From Selaginella tamariscina (lineage: Eukaryota > Streptophyta > Lycopodiopsida > Selaginellales > Selaginellaceae), in NCBI GenBank assembly GCA_003024785.1, contig PUQB01000853.1, positions 22,320 to 86,319 on the forward strand: a stretch of 64,000 nt of DNA, written 5' to 3'. The notes under the pieces are model-generated. The model saw only the letters and a list, made by a program, of their open reading frames with translations, ran no database searches and was not told the DNA's origin. Position numbers and translations under genes: made by a program. Positions 1 to 10,559 of the stretch are shown here, one piece after another; the stretch's first letter is position 1; each line of letters begins with the position of its first letter.

Positions 1-1604
1 AGGACGCCGTAAACCAGACAGATGCAAGTATCACCTGATTTGCGATCAATACTCTGCTGGCTTGAGAGAGGCCCTTTGTTCTCCACCTTGTGATCGCGTT
101 TCGTACTTTGGGATGAGAATCGCAGTTTGCATGGCCGGATCAAATTCTGCGCCGACCACCTGACGGTCTCACCTTTAATCAACCGAAGTTAGTACCCCAT
201 TGAGAAATATTTACCGTACGGGATCTTAAGATCCCATGTGATTTACTCCAGTTGATTCTTGTTCCGGTGGCTTCTCCAAAGTTTTCCAAGGCAGCTTTCG
301 CGTGGTCCAGGTTTGCTGTGTTCCCTGCTAAATACAAATTCATGTCATCAGCAAAACTCACATCAAGCGACTCTTTTCCGTCTGGTAAACTTATCCCTCT
401 CGGGCCGTAAGCCGAGGATAAGTAGTGCCCGAGAGCTTCTTGCTGGAGTAGGAAGATATATGGTGCGAGGGGCACCCCTGGCGAACTGAGCGAGTGATGA
501 TATTTCTGGAGTGAGTCTCCCGTTTACTACCACGTGGCTGGTCGCTCCCACGCACAGTGACCTAGAATGCACCAGTTGATGTCACCTCCCGGGAGTTTCC
601 TCCTCAGTTCCATCCAAAATCTTTTACGATGAGCTGATCCTGTTGCTGGTGCATGCAGATTTTAAAAAACCGATACTCTCATCTCCTATTTTTAATGATA
701 ACGAACTGTGCCTGGCCATCGACAAGGATGCCGTGCCTTTGCACCAGTCGTTCCCACTTTCTACCAATAACAATGAGAGTACCCCGTTGTGTTTCCTGAG
801 GCGAGGTTCCAAAGATGCTACCCGTGCGCTAAGGTTCTCTCCCTACGCAGCTTTTCTTTATTAAGCTTTGTTTCCAACAGATCCACGTTTAGACCAGAGG
901 GAGAAATGGACTTTATGTGTTCTCGAAAGGCCCTCCAAGATCTCAAATTTGACGTCGAGTCTGCGTTCAGTCCTCGTACGTTCCATGTTATCATGTTGAA
1001 CTTGTTCATGGTAAGGCTCTGTCCTGGGTAGCTTGTTGTAGGTCCACTTACTTGAAGTTCTCTGAAACAGTGAATAACTCAAAGTTAGTTTTGACCGCAA
1101 TATATAACGACTGTTCAATGGATTGCGTGTAAAACTCTATGTACGGCACTTGACGTTGGGCGGCTTCCGAGAGCACTTTCTGTACCGCCTCTTCTATCAG
1201 GTCGTCTTCGTGGTCCTCGCCAGTTATCGTCAGGTCCGGTGTGAACGGTATCTCTCAGTTCTCTTCAGCAGCATTCTGCCTTTGCTGTCCTCGCTTTCAG
1301 TGAATATGAGCAGGGGTCGGCTTTGTACCGTTCTCGGAGGAGTTCGCTTCCTTCTCAGGGATTCTGCTCGTTGCTCTTCTCTCCTCTTCTTAGCGCTCGA
1401 ACTCCTTTCCTCTGCTGCTTTCGCGAACTGTGCTCTCCCAGCTTGTTCCTTCCTGAAATCAGCTCTTTCCTTCATCCTCTTCCTCACAGAGTCATCAGAG
1501 TCCCTAGGAGAAGCTGGTTCTGAACTAGAACTTTCAAATATGCTGAACCTGGAATGTGACACTTGTCGCTGGGTGTCCGGAGATCCTGGCGTGCTCTGCG
1601 GTTG
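1..1604 (-). mobile_element. LINE (non-LTR retrotransposon) fragment, copy A, dead
   Basis: Minus-strand remnant of an L1-type plant LINE, cut by the window edge. From its 5' end it shows a basic Ser/Arg/Lys-rich ORF1-like segment (about 1,562-1,230), the start of an endonuclease domain (motif NMITWNVRGLN, from 1,009), and a reverse transcriptase piece with FADDMNLYLAG (475-179). Endonuclease and RT are separated by only a few hundred bases, so the end of the endonuclease and the first RT blocks are missing. Copy B has the same gap, so it predates the duplication. Compared with copy B, the QGCPLAP region is further frameshifted here. It cannot encode an active element. Confidence 0.85.
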
Positions 1605-1772
1605 TGTGAGAAAGAAAGAGAAAGAGGAAGATAACTCTTCTGTATATTGATGAGGTGTGAAAGACCAAATTTATACAATGAGAAAATGGATACGAAAGGT
1701 TGTGACTCTTGTGTTCTCGACTCTTGAGATTTTCTATGAGGATCCAGGCTGTCCACGAATATACTGTTGACA
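1605..1772 (-). repeat. Copia 3' LTR
   Basis: 168-bp terminal repeat with TG...CA ends. It differs from the 5' LTR (6,099-6,268) by two single-base indels and about one substitution that I can see. The purine-rich stretch just inside it, read on the minus strand (CTGAGTGGGAC), is a plausible polypurine tract. Confidence 0.93.
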
Positions 1773-2250
1773 GTCCCACTCAGCCAGGATCCAAAGCCTT
1801 TCACTTCACTCGTACGATCTTCAACATATTTCGATTCTGCTCAAAGGCATCACGAGATAATGCCTTTGTCATAATATCAGCTTGCCATGCTATGAGTTGG
1901 ACAATACTCCAGCTCAATGACTCCATTCTTGATTGATCTCTAATGAATGGAACGTACTTCAATGTGCCTGGTGCGAGCTTGATATTTCAGTGAAGAAACA
2001 AGTGCAATGGAGCTTCTGTTGTCGCTAAAATAAGAGTGTTTGATTTCTCTTGTAACATGTTCACTCCTGCTAATAGCCTGCGTAGCAAATCACCTCTTGT
2101 GTTGCTGAAGAAGCTGCAATGTACTCAGCTTCTTACTTGACAAGGCTGTGATTGATTGGCGTTTACTCCATGAGATAGGACAGCTGCCGAGCATAAAAAA
2201 CAAATCCAGAAGTGGATTTTCTAGTGTCCAGTTCGCCTGCCCAATCAGAA

Positions 2251-3244
2251 TCAGTAAAACCAAGTAATTGGAAATACTTTTCTGAACAGCTCATAGACTA
2301 GAGCGTAATCTTGAGTTCCCTTCAGGTATCTCAAGATTCTCTTAACTGCACTCCAGTGTCGCTCTCCTGGTTTGTCGAGGAATTGACTCACAACTCCCAC
2401 TGCAAATGAAATATCTGGTCGTGTACACACGGCCAGATAAATCAGGCTGCCAACTGCATGTCGGTAAGGAATAGTCTTCATCCGTTCTGATTCTTCATCT
2501 ATTGGTGGAGACATCTCCTGAGTAAGCTTCATACCAGCTTCCATAGGCGTTGAAACTGAATGACAGTCAACCATATGAAATCGATTCAAATTTCCTCCAC
2601 GTAGTTCTGCTGTTTGAGCATGATTGTACCATGTTGCCTATCGCAGATGATTTCAATATTGAGACAGTAGTGAATCTCCCCATGTTCGACATTTCAAACT
2701 CTGCTTCAAGTTGCTGCTTCACGTGATTGAGAAGTCCGATGCTGTTAGCCACCAGGATACAATCGTCCACGTATAAAGCCAAAAGAAGAAAATGATCTTC
2801 AACAGCATAGCGGTACAACGTTCGTATCAGCATCAGTGCTGATGAAGCCGATGGAGAGAAGGAAAGAATCCATCTGATTGTACCAAGCCTTCGGGACTGC
2901 TTCAAACCATATAGCGCTTTCTTCAACTTGCAAACAAGGTGTTCTTTGCCAGGTTGCTTGTAACCTTCAGGTTGAGAGATATACACTTCTTCATCTAGAT
3001 GCCCGTTGAGGAAAGCTGTGCGAACATCCATTTGATGAACTTCAAGGAAATCCACACCAGAGACTTGGGAGAATCCGAGAGCAACGAACCGGGCTTTGAA
3101 GCGCTCCATTTCACCAGTTGCAGTCCGCTTCACTTTGAAGAGCCATTTGGTGCTGACGACTTGATGTCCTAGTGGTAGGGGAGATAGCGTCCAAGTCTGG
3201 TTTTTGAGAAGAGAAGCATACTCGAGTCCATTGCTTCCTTCCAT
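2251..3244 (-). pseudogene. Copia reverse transcriptase/RNase H, with internal deletion
   Basis: The RT begins with [20 protein letters not shown] and runs to [10 protein letters not shown], then jumps straight to [13 protein letters not shown]. About 25-30 residues normally found between these motifs are missing. The catalytic [10 protein letters not shown] is present. A frameshift follows ALYGLKQS. The RNase H-side segment (2,589-2,251, with SLIYLAVCTRPDISFAVGVV) is in another frame. The family role is cDNA synthesis; this copy cannot supply it. Confidence 0.88.
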
Positions 3245-3361
3245 TCAGCAGCATGAGGTCCGGAGAGAGCCTCAGACATAGTGGTAGGTTCATAAAACGT
3301 GTATCTGGAGTTATGAACCAAAAGACCCAGAGACTTTTGGATAGCTGTTGAATCTCGAGCT

Positions 3362-4780
3362 TCAATCGCCCGCTGTGAAAGGAAAACTTTGACGACCAGA
3401 TTTTGTAACCATTTGTAACTGCTTCAGATGTGCACCTTTCTGAGTGACACTTGCATATGATGGAGGTTCTTGGTGGGTTGGAAGACGAGCATCCTCCACA
3501 GGATCTGTATGAGGAGGTGAGTCTGGAGGAGCAGCATCTTCTGGAAAGGCTCCCACTTGCTCAGGAACGGTTGGAAAAAATCCATAGACAAATGCCCATT
3601 CAAGGCATCTGCAGAGGAACTTGAAGGAGCGGGAGAAGAAGAATGATTGAGTGTCATCAGGGATGGAGGAACTCCCCCATATGAAGAACTGTTGCCCAAA
3701 GTTTCAAAGTCAGCTACACGAGAAATGTAGTTGAGATTGGAGCCTTGAGAACATCCACCATAAAGTTCTCCTTCATTGAAGATGACATCTCTGCTAAGAA
3801 TAAGAGTCTTCTTATATAGATGGTAGAGCTTATATGCCTTCGCTTCTTCAGAATAACCAAGAAGCACACACTTCACGCTACGTGGATCAAGCTTCTTCCG
3901 GTGTTCCTCAGGAACCCAAGCATAAGCCACACAGCCGAAGGTGCGTATATGCGAGAGAGAAGGCAGACGTCCTGTCCATGCTTCCACAAGAGTCATACCT
4001 ATGAGAGATGATGTAGGGAGTCTATTGCGTAAATACGCTGCTGTTTAAAACAGCATGACCCAAAAACTGGTTTGGCATTCCAACGAACTACATCATACTC
4101 CGTGCACTTCCAACAAGTGTCTGGTTCATTCGCTCAGCAACTCCATTTTGCTGAGGAGTATAAGGTGTGGTGAACTGTTGAGCTATGCCAGCTTGAGTAC
4201 AATACCTCTCAAACTCATTTGAAAGGTATTCTCCTCCATTGTCACATTGAATAGCTTGAAGACGCCGTCCTGTCTACGTCTCTGCTGCTGCATGATAAGC
4301 CTTGAAATGTTGAAGTACTTCAGACTTTGTGGTGAGTAGCTTGACCACCACGTATCTTTGAAAAATCATCAATGAAAGTCAGCATATAACGTTTCTTGTC
4401 TGAAGTCACCGCTGCATGGGACCACAGATATCTGAGTGTACTAGCTCCAATATTTCTGTGGCACAGTGGCTTGCTCCAGTTGTAAAGGACTGCCTTTTAT
4501 GCTTGCCAGTGACACAAGCTTCACAAAAGGGCAGAGAAGTATTTAATAATGGCACATGAACTCCAGTGGCTAGCTGCTCCTTGATCAATCGTTGAATAGC
4601 CTGAGGATGTGCATGGCCTAGCCGGTTGTGCCATAGCTGTAACGTGGCATCTGTCTTTGTTGATGCAGCTAAGACCTTGGCAGCTTCATGAACAGGAGGA
4701 ATGATCTCAGCATCCAACTTATACATGTCCTCCTCACGAGTGCCAGTAGCCACAGTTACACCCGACTCGTCCAGGATATG
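3362..4780 (-). pseudogene. int: Copia GAG-preintegrase and integrase, broken
   Basis: The piece at 4,753-4,406 has the GAG-preintegrase signature LWHNRLGHAHPQA followed by CEACVTGKHKRQSF and the first integrase-core aspartate in ELVHSDICGP. The piece at 3,996-3,424 holds the C-terminal part of the integrase (RTFGCVAYAWVPEEHRKKLD, then CVLLGYSEEAKAYKLY). Between them (about 4,400-4,000) the core is readable only in pieces. The integrase would insert the DNA copy; this one is inactive. Confidence 0.85.
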
Positions 4781-5003
4781 ACACTTGGAGGAGCCAAAAA
4801 CAAATAAAGCCCAACATCAGTAATGCGACTGATGGAGAGCAAAGACTGAGTAAGTTCAGGAACATAATAGACGTTGGACAGGAGCTTGGCCTCCCCGTAC
4901 AACTGCACATTCAGAGAACCAACTCAAGAGCAGAATGAACAGTGCCATCAGTAATGCCCACTCTCACACTCTTAGTAACATCTTCAATTCCTTGAACAAT
5001 TCT

Positions 5004-6018
5004 TTATAGGGCACATATGTAACGTCGCTCCAGAGTCAAGCCAAATAAAGCGGTCAATGATCTCGCTTCTTGGTGAAGGAATGGTCCGCACCATAAAGAG
5101 CTTGGCCATCGGCTCTTTCCACGACCCCTTCCACTGTTGTTATTGTTATCAAACCTATGATCATTAAAGATGCGGAGAATGGAGCGATTGCGCTCAGAAG
5201 GTTGAGAAGCTCGACAATCTTTTGCGAAATGTCCAGGCTTGTTGCACCGGTAGCAAGTTACCTTCTTGTTAACTCCCCCACGCAGTGAACCAGATCCGGT
5301 GATTGTCACCGGACTACTCCGTGGACCTTGATTCCGTTGCTGCCGCTAAGGTTGCCGGTTACACCTACCAGCAAAGAAAGCTTTGGAGGATATTAACATC
5401 CTCCCGCTGCATCCACTTGCGCTCCTCTTCAAGAAGAGAAGAAATCATCTCGTCCAGCCCCTGTGCTGGAAGATTGCTCAACGTTGTCACCACCTGATGA
5501 AAGTCAGGCGTTAAGCCATTAAGGAGAACCGCCTTCTGGTCTCCTTCGTCCACTTGAACTCCTCCTCAAGCAAGCTGGACAACCAGGCCTTTGAGCCTGG
5601 ATACAAATTCGGCTACATGTTCAGTTGCCTCCATCTTGAGGCCGAAAAATTGCTGTTTCAAGGACAACACACTGGTCTTGCTAGCCTTCCCAAAGGTTGT
5701 GCCAAGATACTCCCAATTCTCTTGGGAAGTATTCTTCAACTTGAGCAAGTGAATGTATTCTTCACCCAACGCAAGGCCGATTGTGGTCAAGGCCTTCCGA
5801 TCCTTCAACTCCCACGCTGCAAGGAGAGTTGCATCTGATGGCTTCGGCTCTGAACCGTCCACCACATTCCAGGTGCCTTCTCGCATGAGAAGCAGCTGCA
5901 CCTTCACGCACCATGTATGATAGTTGGTGCCGATAAACTTCTTGAAGAACTTGTCAAAGAATTTGTCAAGGCCGCTTGACCCTGCTCCGGCTGCGCTTGC
6001 TGCCGCTGATGTTGCCAT
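5004..6018 (-). pseudogene. gag: Copia gag (capsid plus CCHC zinc knuckle), frameshifted
   Basis: Starts at an ATG at 6,018 with an Ala/Gly-rich leader, then a Copia capsid region (motif YHTWCVKVQLLL; conserved W and L positions). It is interrupted near 5,566. A second piece (5,553-5,365) carries the typical LLNGLTPDFHQVVTTL segment. A third (5,309-5,004) carries the knuckle CYRCNKPGHFAKDC. In an active element these would be one polyprotein; at least two frame changes separate them here. The capsid would package the RNA and the knuckle would bind it. Confidence 0.88.
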
Positions 6019-6079
6019 CCACGACCCCTACGATTGGGAAGTGGCACTAGAAGAGAGAGATCTGGTCTGCAGAACACAA

Positions 6080-6098
6080 GGAACCTGCTCTGATACCA
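6080..6098 (-). other. Copia primer-binding site (initiator tRNA-Met type)
   Basis: Read on the minus strand, this is TGGTATCAGAGCAGGTTCC, directly next to the 5' LTR. It is the usual plant retrotransposon site complementary to the 3' end of initiator methionine tRNA. Confidence 0.92.
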
Positions 6099-6268
6099 TG
6101 TGAGAAAGAAAGAGAAAGAGGAAGATAACTCTTCTGTATATTGATGAGGTGTGAAAGACCAAATTTATACAATGAGAAAGATGGATATGAAAGGTTGTGA
6201 CTCTTGTGTTCTCGACTCTTGAGATTTTCTATGTAGGATCCAGGCTGTCCACGAATATACTGTTGACA
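6099..6268 (-). repeat. Copia 5' LTR
   Basis: 170-bp terminal repeat with TG...CA ends, directly adjoining the primer-binding site at 6,080-6,098 and the flanking TGTTG at 6,269-6,273. Confidence 0.93.
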
Positions 6269-6587
6269 TGTTGATCCGAGAACTTGGTCGGGACTCTTTC
6301 ATCCTCTGAAACTGGTGTTATTAGTTTTCCGCTCCTCAGCCTAAACATCAACAATAAACATTAATTATTATGTATTTTATTAGTTAATTCATATTTGACC
6401 ATCAACTACTAAATTTTCTACTTAATCTAGGGTTCGGTTAAAATCTGGAAATCAGAAGCACTGCACGAATATTCGGTCATTTAGGGCAACGGTATTTCAA
6501 TCCGGCCGTCCGATCTAGGTTCTAGGGCTTTTTCGATGATGCGAGTGGTGGCTCCTGGTGCTTGTCGCCGCTTCCTCTCTGCCGCCG
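6269..6587. other. Non-coding upstream region of NTPase copy A
   Basis: Sequence between the Copia element and the GC-rich array, closely matched at 30,630-30,920. It contains an AT-rich patch (ACATTAATTATTATG) and a GGGTTCGGTTAAAATC segment. No gene is visible. It probably holds the promoter or 5' leader of the NTPase gene; no TATA box can be assigned firmly. Confidence 0.6.
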
Positions 6588-6830
6588 CCAGAGTTCCCGA
6601 CGTCCGCCTCCTCCGCTGCCGCCGGCTGGTGTTGGAGGTGGATGGGCCCTCTCTGTCGCCGCCCAGAGTTCCCGACGTCCTCCGCCGCCGCCGACGGCGG
6701 TTCTCTCTGCTGCCGCCCAGAGTTCCCGACGTCCGCCTCCTCCGCCGCCGTCGACGGCGGTTCTCTCTGCCGCCGCCCAGAGTTCCCGACGTCGGCCTCC
6801 TCCGCCACAAGCCACAAGTTTAGGGTTTTC
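6588..6830. repeat. GC-rich tandem array upstream of NTPase copy A (4 units)
   Basis: Four imperfect units, each starting with CAGAGTTCCCGACGTC, at 6,588, 6,664, 6,718 and 6,778 (spacings 76, 54 and 60). Units are rich in CCGCCGCCG. Copy B has three units at 30,924, 31,010 and 31,070. Long open frames exist on both strands through the array, but they follow from its composition and are not kept between the copies. Confidence 0.85.
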
Positions 6831-8050
6831 GACTTCTTCGGCCTCCTCCGCTGCTGCCTCCCCTGTCCACAGAGAAGTACGAACAGGTGCCCCGCCGACT
6901 CCTCCGCTGCCGCCGCCGGTCAAGTCCCGAAGGCGTCGGAGACAGCCGTCGGATATTTAAAGAGGATGATGTTCGTGAAGGGGATCATGACTCTGGTCGG
7001 CCTGCTTTTCAGCCTGGTTGTGGCGTTTGGTTTCTCTGACACTGCCTTCCTCGTCTGGCGCTTGAATCACCCTGTGCTCCCCGATTTGTCTTTGCTACAG
7101 CCGCACGTGGACACGAGCAAAGCTGAAGATGAGTTGCTCGTTATGATGAATGATAGCCCGCAGTTTGTGTAGTCTTCGGAATCCCGGGCTGCGGGAAAAC
7201 CACTACCATCCTTTCTGCTGCAAAGAGGAGAGGAAAAGCTGTGTTCTACTACAGCATGGGCACAGGTGGGTCTCTGAAGGCCTTGGAGGAGAAAATCCAG
7301 AAGGAGTATGGAGCAATGTTCCCTTCGCTTCATGAACTTGTAAGGGGAACGGGCCGGGCGGTGCCACTGTATGGGACAGGCTCACGGTGGCTGGTAACGT
7401 GTGGAGGAGATGGCTTTGTTCTGATGCTTCTAGTTCCCTCGTGATCATCTTGGACAACGTGAACAAGCTAGATGAGAGAGACCTGTACAGTATCGCAAGC
7501 ATCGGGAAGTGCGCTAGGGATGAAAACAGTTTTAGTGTATGGCTTGTTTTATCCGAGGAGCAGGGCTTGGGAATACTGAAACACCAGTCGGATGCTTTGA
7601 CGAGGGCACGAGGATACAACCTGCCATCCATTCCTGAGGAGGAACTTGTGAGGTTTGTTGATAGCGCTTTGGGTTCTCATGGTAAGATCACTACAGACTT
7701 GGCGGAGCGGTACGTTTATTTGGTAGGATCTAGCCTCACTCATTTGTGGCAGCTAGTGAATGCTACTAAACAACGAACGGTGGAACGGAATGTGCTTCCG
7801 CATCTGACACGACGTAAGCCACGATGTCAGCCACTAGAAGATCAGGAGGCCAAGTACATTCGGCTTCGTGTTCTCACTTATTCTTTATTTATTTTTCTTG
7901 GTTTCAGGATTTTTTTAAAAAAATTTGGACGCTCGTGAAAAGGTTGGGTTGGAAGAAGTCCCCTCGACTGCCGACTGGTCATGCCTTCAACCTCAGGGTA
8001 ACGTGGTGAAGATTCGTAATCGGTGGTGCAGGGATGTGATCTCACTCCAG

Positions 8051-8240
8051 GTTGCCGAACGCGAAGTCACCGACGCCGAACGCGAAGTCACCGATGCCGA
8101 ACGCGAAGTCACTTCAGCCAAAGATAGAGTCACTGCAGCCGAACGCGAAATCATTGCAGCCCAACTCGAAGTCACTGCAGCCACAGATAGAGTCATTGCA
8201 GCCAAAGATAGAGTCACTGCAGCCAAAGATAGAGTCACTG
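8051..8240 (+). repeat. 21-bp minisatellite encoding coiled-coil heptads (copy A)
   Basis: About nine tandem 21-bp units (consensus around GAACGCGAAGTCACCGACGCC, drifting to AAAGATAGAGTCACTGCAGCC). Each codes one heptad such as EREVTDA, KDRVTAA or TDRVIAA. Hydrophobic V/I and A fall at fixed heptad positions with charged residues between, as in a coiled coil. The reading frame is open throughout. Confidence 0.9.
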
Positions 8241-8340
8241 CATGGTGGTGGTGGAAGGTGGTGGTGCCCGAGAGGGAGGCTGCACGTCAGAAAGATGCTG
8301 GAAATGCACTAGAGGAGGCACTCGAAGCAGAAAAGCAAGC

Positions 8341-8400
8341 TGGCAATCTCCTAACGAATGCAGTCAATCTCCTAACGAATGTCCTAACGAATGCAGTCGA
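8341..8400 (+). repeat. Second heptad-coding 21-bp repeat (copy A)
   Basis: Short tandem of AATCTCCTAACGAATGCAGTC-like units coding NLLTNAV, NLLTN and VLTNAV. Copy B has about four units here (32,640-32,722: NLLKNAF, DVLTNAF, NLLTNAV), so the unit number has changed since the duplication. Confidence 0.8.
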
Positions 8401-8617
8401 GGAACAAGAGGGAGCTCGCAAACTCCTGCAGGAGGCACTCCGAAAACAGGAGGAGGCTCGCACACTCCGACATCAAGCTGCGAAAGTGGTATTGACGAAC
8501 AACGACGCTGTTTATCATGCTGTTTCTACATTCTACAAAACTATGGCGTCACAACTTCCACCACCTCTTCCAACAGAGGGTTCAAGTCCACCACCACCAC
8601 GCTCTTTACCACCCTAA

Positions 8618-10279
8618 CGCGAAGAGAGGGTCTCGTGCTGTTAAATGTGCTTTTGACAGCTGTGTGTGTTATATGTTACTTTGATAAACAGGCATGCCGT
8701 TTCAGTACGTGTTGTATATATATATATATATATATGACATTTGAGTCTATCTTTTCTGTAATCTGGAGTGATTTGACCACATAATAATAATAATAAGGTT
8801 TACCATTACTACATTTTTCGAGAATGATTAATTTTAATAATTATAAAAAATGGTACTTGTACTTGGATTAATAGTTAGTTGAGCTCACTAGAAATTATAT
8901 AATACAATTATATCATATTTCAATTTTAAAATTTTAAACGATCGGTTTACTATTATACATCCCATATTTCTTTAAATGAAATATTTTTAAACACTACTAA
9001 ACAAAATAATTGTCAGGAGAGAGAATGGCATAAAGTCTCAAGTGTACTCAAGACAAGCCAGGGAAGATGATCTCATGACTTTCACCATGGATGTTCAGCT
9101 GGGAGTGCATATTCATAACACGCGCGCGCGCGCGTGTGTGATGAACAATAGGAACAGTTCTTCCTAGCAACTGGCAAGCTACATTGGAAATCTCACGTAT
9201 TTGCTGTTCTGAGCATTAAATCTGACGCTCTTCAAAATTGCATTGTACTTATTAAATATTGCACATGAACTTGCACACACACACACACGTTGAAAGAAAA
9301 GAGCGCATCGTAACCTTTTGGTTATCCTGTATGTCGTACTTTCATAAACTATCTGTTTATTTGTATATTTGAGTTACTATGAGAAATATCATCAGCCGGT
9401 TCACATTACACAGGCTAAAGTTTTTATACAAGAGTTAGGATTTGTTCTAATTAATATCGAAAATCACAATTAATACGTCGTATTCCAGAGTCATCACATG
9501 CGTTTGCTGACGATACACATATACAAAGATAAGGGTGTGCACATATATATACGCATATGAATATACCTGGCTTTCGAGTAGAAGTGAGTTGTTCGCTCAC
9601 CCGAGGGCTTCTGTCCATTCTAACAATTGCATGAGGTGTGTGCTCATCCCATGGTCAAACACTGTCGTCATTACATAATTAAGGCCGTAAAAATAAATGC
9701 GCCAGTCGCTTCAAATAACATCGTTCAGTGATATACGGCGCACGCTCTTCAGCAGGCCAGTAAGAACGGTTCTACACTTCACTCTTCCAACACCATGGTA
9801 ACAGATTGGACCGAACGTAATAAGCCGGTACTAATTCGAGAATCTGAGGGACAGTAAAGCTCGCATCAATCTGTTCCTCCGAAGGATTTTCACCAAATGT
9901 TAAGGTTCTGGACAAGTGACGTGGACTGCACCCGGTACGTGGCATCGGTCATCTACGACCACGATTGTTCCACTGCTGTAGAAACTTAAATCAGCATTCA
10001 AATGAACAGATAAATTAATAATTTAAAATAGTAAATAATAAATTAAATTTCCAACCTATTTGTATATAATAAAAGAGAGATGTCCATTAATCGGAAGCCA
10101 CAATCCCAGGGAAATATCTGAATTTTAGAATTGAAGATCATCATAGGACTGAGAAGACGCAGCTCATTGTGGAATTGCAATGGAAGGGTTGCCTACATCG
10201 AAATCCGGGAGCACGCGATAGCTTACTCCACTATGTATGATCATGTCCTCGTGAGTCTTTCTTCACACAGATGTTTCGT
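8618..10279. other. Non-coding tail of duplication copy A
   Basis: AT-rich DNA downstream of the NTPase gene, matching 32,939-33,880 plus 37,842-38,561 in copy B. It includes a short (TA)n run (about 8,718-8,734), a (CG)n run at about 9,121-9,134, a (CA)n run near 9,276, and the intact Gypsy target ATACG at about 9,550. I see no gene or RNA signature. Confidence 0.8.
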
Positions 10280-10559
10280 CGCTGCCTTTCGCCCTTCAAC
10301 GCTCTGAACCTCGAATCCTGCACAGAATCATGAATCAAAATGAGCTGTTCATCCCATCATACTTACCCCGTTTATGAGGTTAATTATCGATCGTCATGTA
10401 TAAGGGATCATGCCTTGTATAAATAACAATTGACGTTAATATTAATAATAAATTTATACATTTATATATATATTATTATACATTATACCATAATATGTTA
10501 TACCATATAACCATAATTATGTTATATATAATTATTATATATTACTTACTTACTACTAT

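Larger units (their letters stand above)
1605..6268 (-). mobile_element. Ty1/Copia LTR retrotransposon, decayed coding region
   Basis: Complete LTR-to-LTR element of about 4.66 kb on the minus strand. The LTRs are 1,605-1,772 and 6,099-6,268, both beginning TGTGAGAAAG and ending TTGACA. A 19-nt primer-binding site adjoins the 5' LTR. Flanks are GGTTG and TGTTG, a 5-bp target duplication with one mismatch; copy B shows the empty site. Domain order is gag, CCHC knuckle, GAG-preintegrase/integrase, RT, RNase H, as in Copia. The coding region is broken by frameshifts and an RT deletion, although the two LTRs differ at only a few positions. It may have been moved by a relative's enzymes. Confidence 0.95.
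6966..8617 (+). pseudogene. Membrane-anchored P-loop NTPase with heptad coiled coil, copy A (frameshifted)
   Basis: The start is ATGATG at 6,966, shared with copy B. Parts in order: a membrane helix (GIMTLVGLLFSLVVAFGF), Walker A GIPGCGKTT (near 7,185), Walker B LVIILDNVNKLDE (near 7,450), a helical lid region (EEELVRFVDSAL), a 54-nt GT-AG intron (7,854-7,907), a coiled coil of near-perfect heptads (8,051-8,240), a second heptad run (8,341-8,400) and a Pro-rich tail (SQLPPPLPTEG). A missing G at about 7,171, compared with copy B, creates a TAG just before Walker A. Another shift lies near 7,350 and one in the T/A run after the intron. From the second shift to the intron the frame is open, as is the coil (7,925-8,617). 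I do not recognise the family; it resembles AAA/STAND-type ATPases. It may be a pseudogene or carry assembly indels. Confidence 0.7.
1..10279. repeat. Segmental duplication, copy A
   Basis: This stretch matches 29,036-38,561 base for base over long runs, in the same orientation and order: LINE fragment, GC-rich array, P-loop NTPase gene, non-coding tail. The match begins at base 1, so the true left edge may lie outside the window. The right edge is sharp: homology ends after ATGTTTCGT at 10,279, and the flanks then differ completely. The only large difference inside copy A is the Copia element at 1,605-6,268, which copy B lacks. Small differences are mostly 1-12 bp indels. This is read directly from the sequence. 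Confidence 0.95.

Noticed and set aside
1123-1650. Open frame of 175 codons on the plus strand, Ser/Leu-rich
   Set aside because: It is antisense to the basic ORF1-like part of the LINE, and the same shadow appears in copy B (30,090-30,584).
6481-6960. Several long Pro/Arg/Gly-rich open frames on both strands
   Set aside because: They arise from the CCG-rich tandem array. Frames are not kept between copies A and B, while the downstream ATGATG start is.
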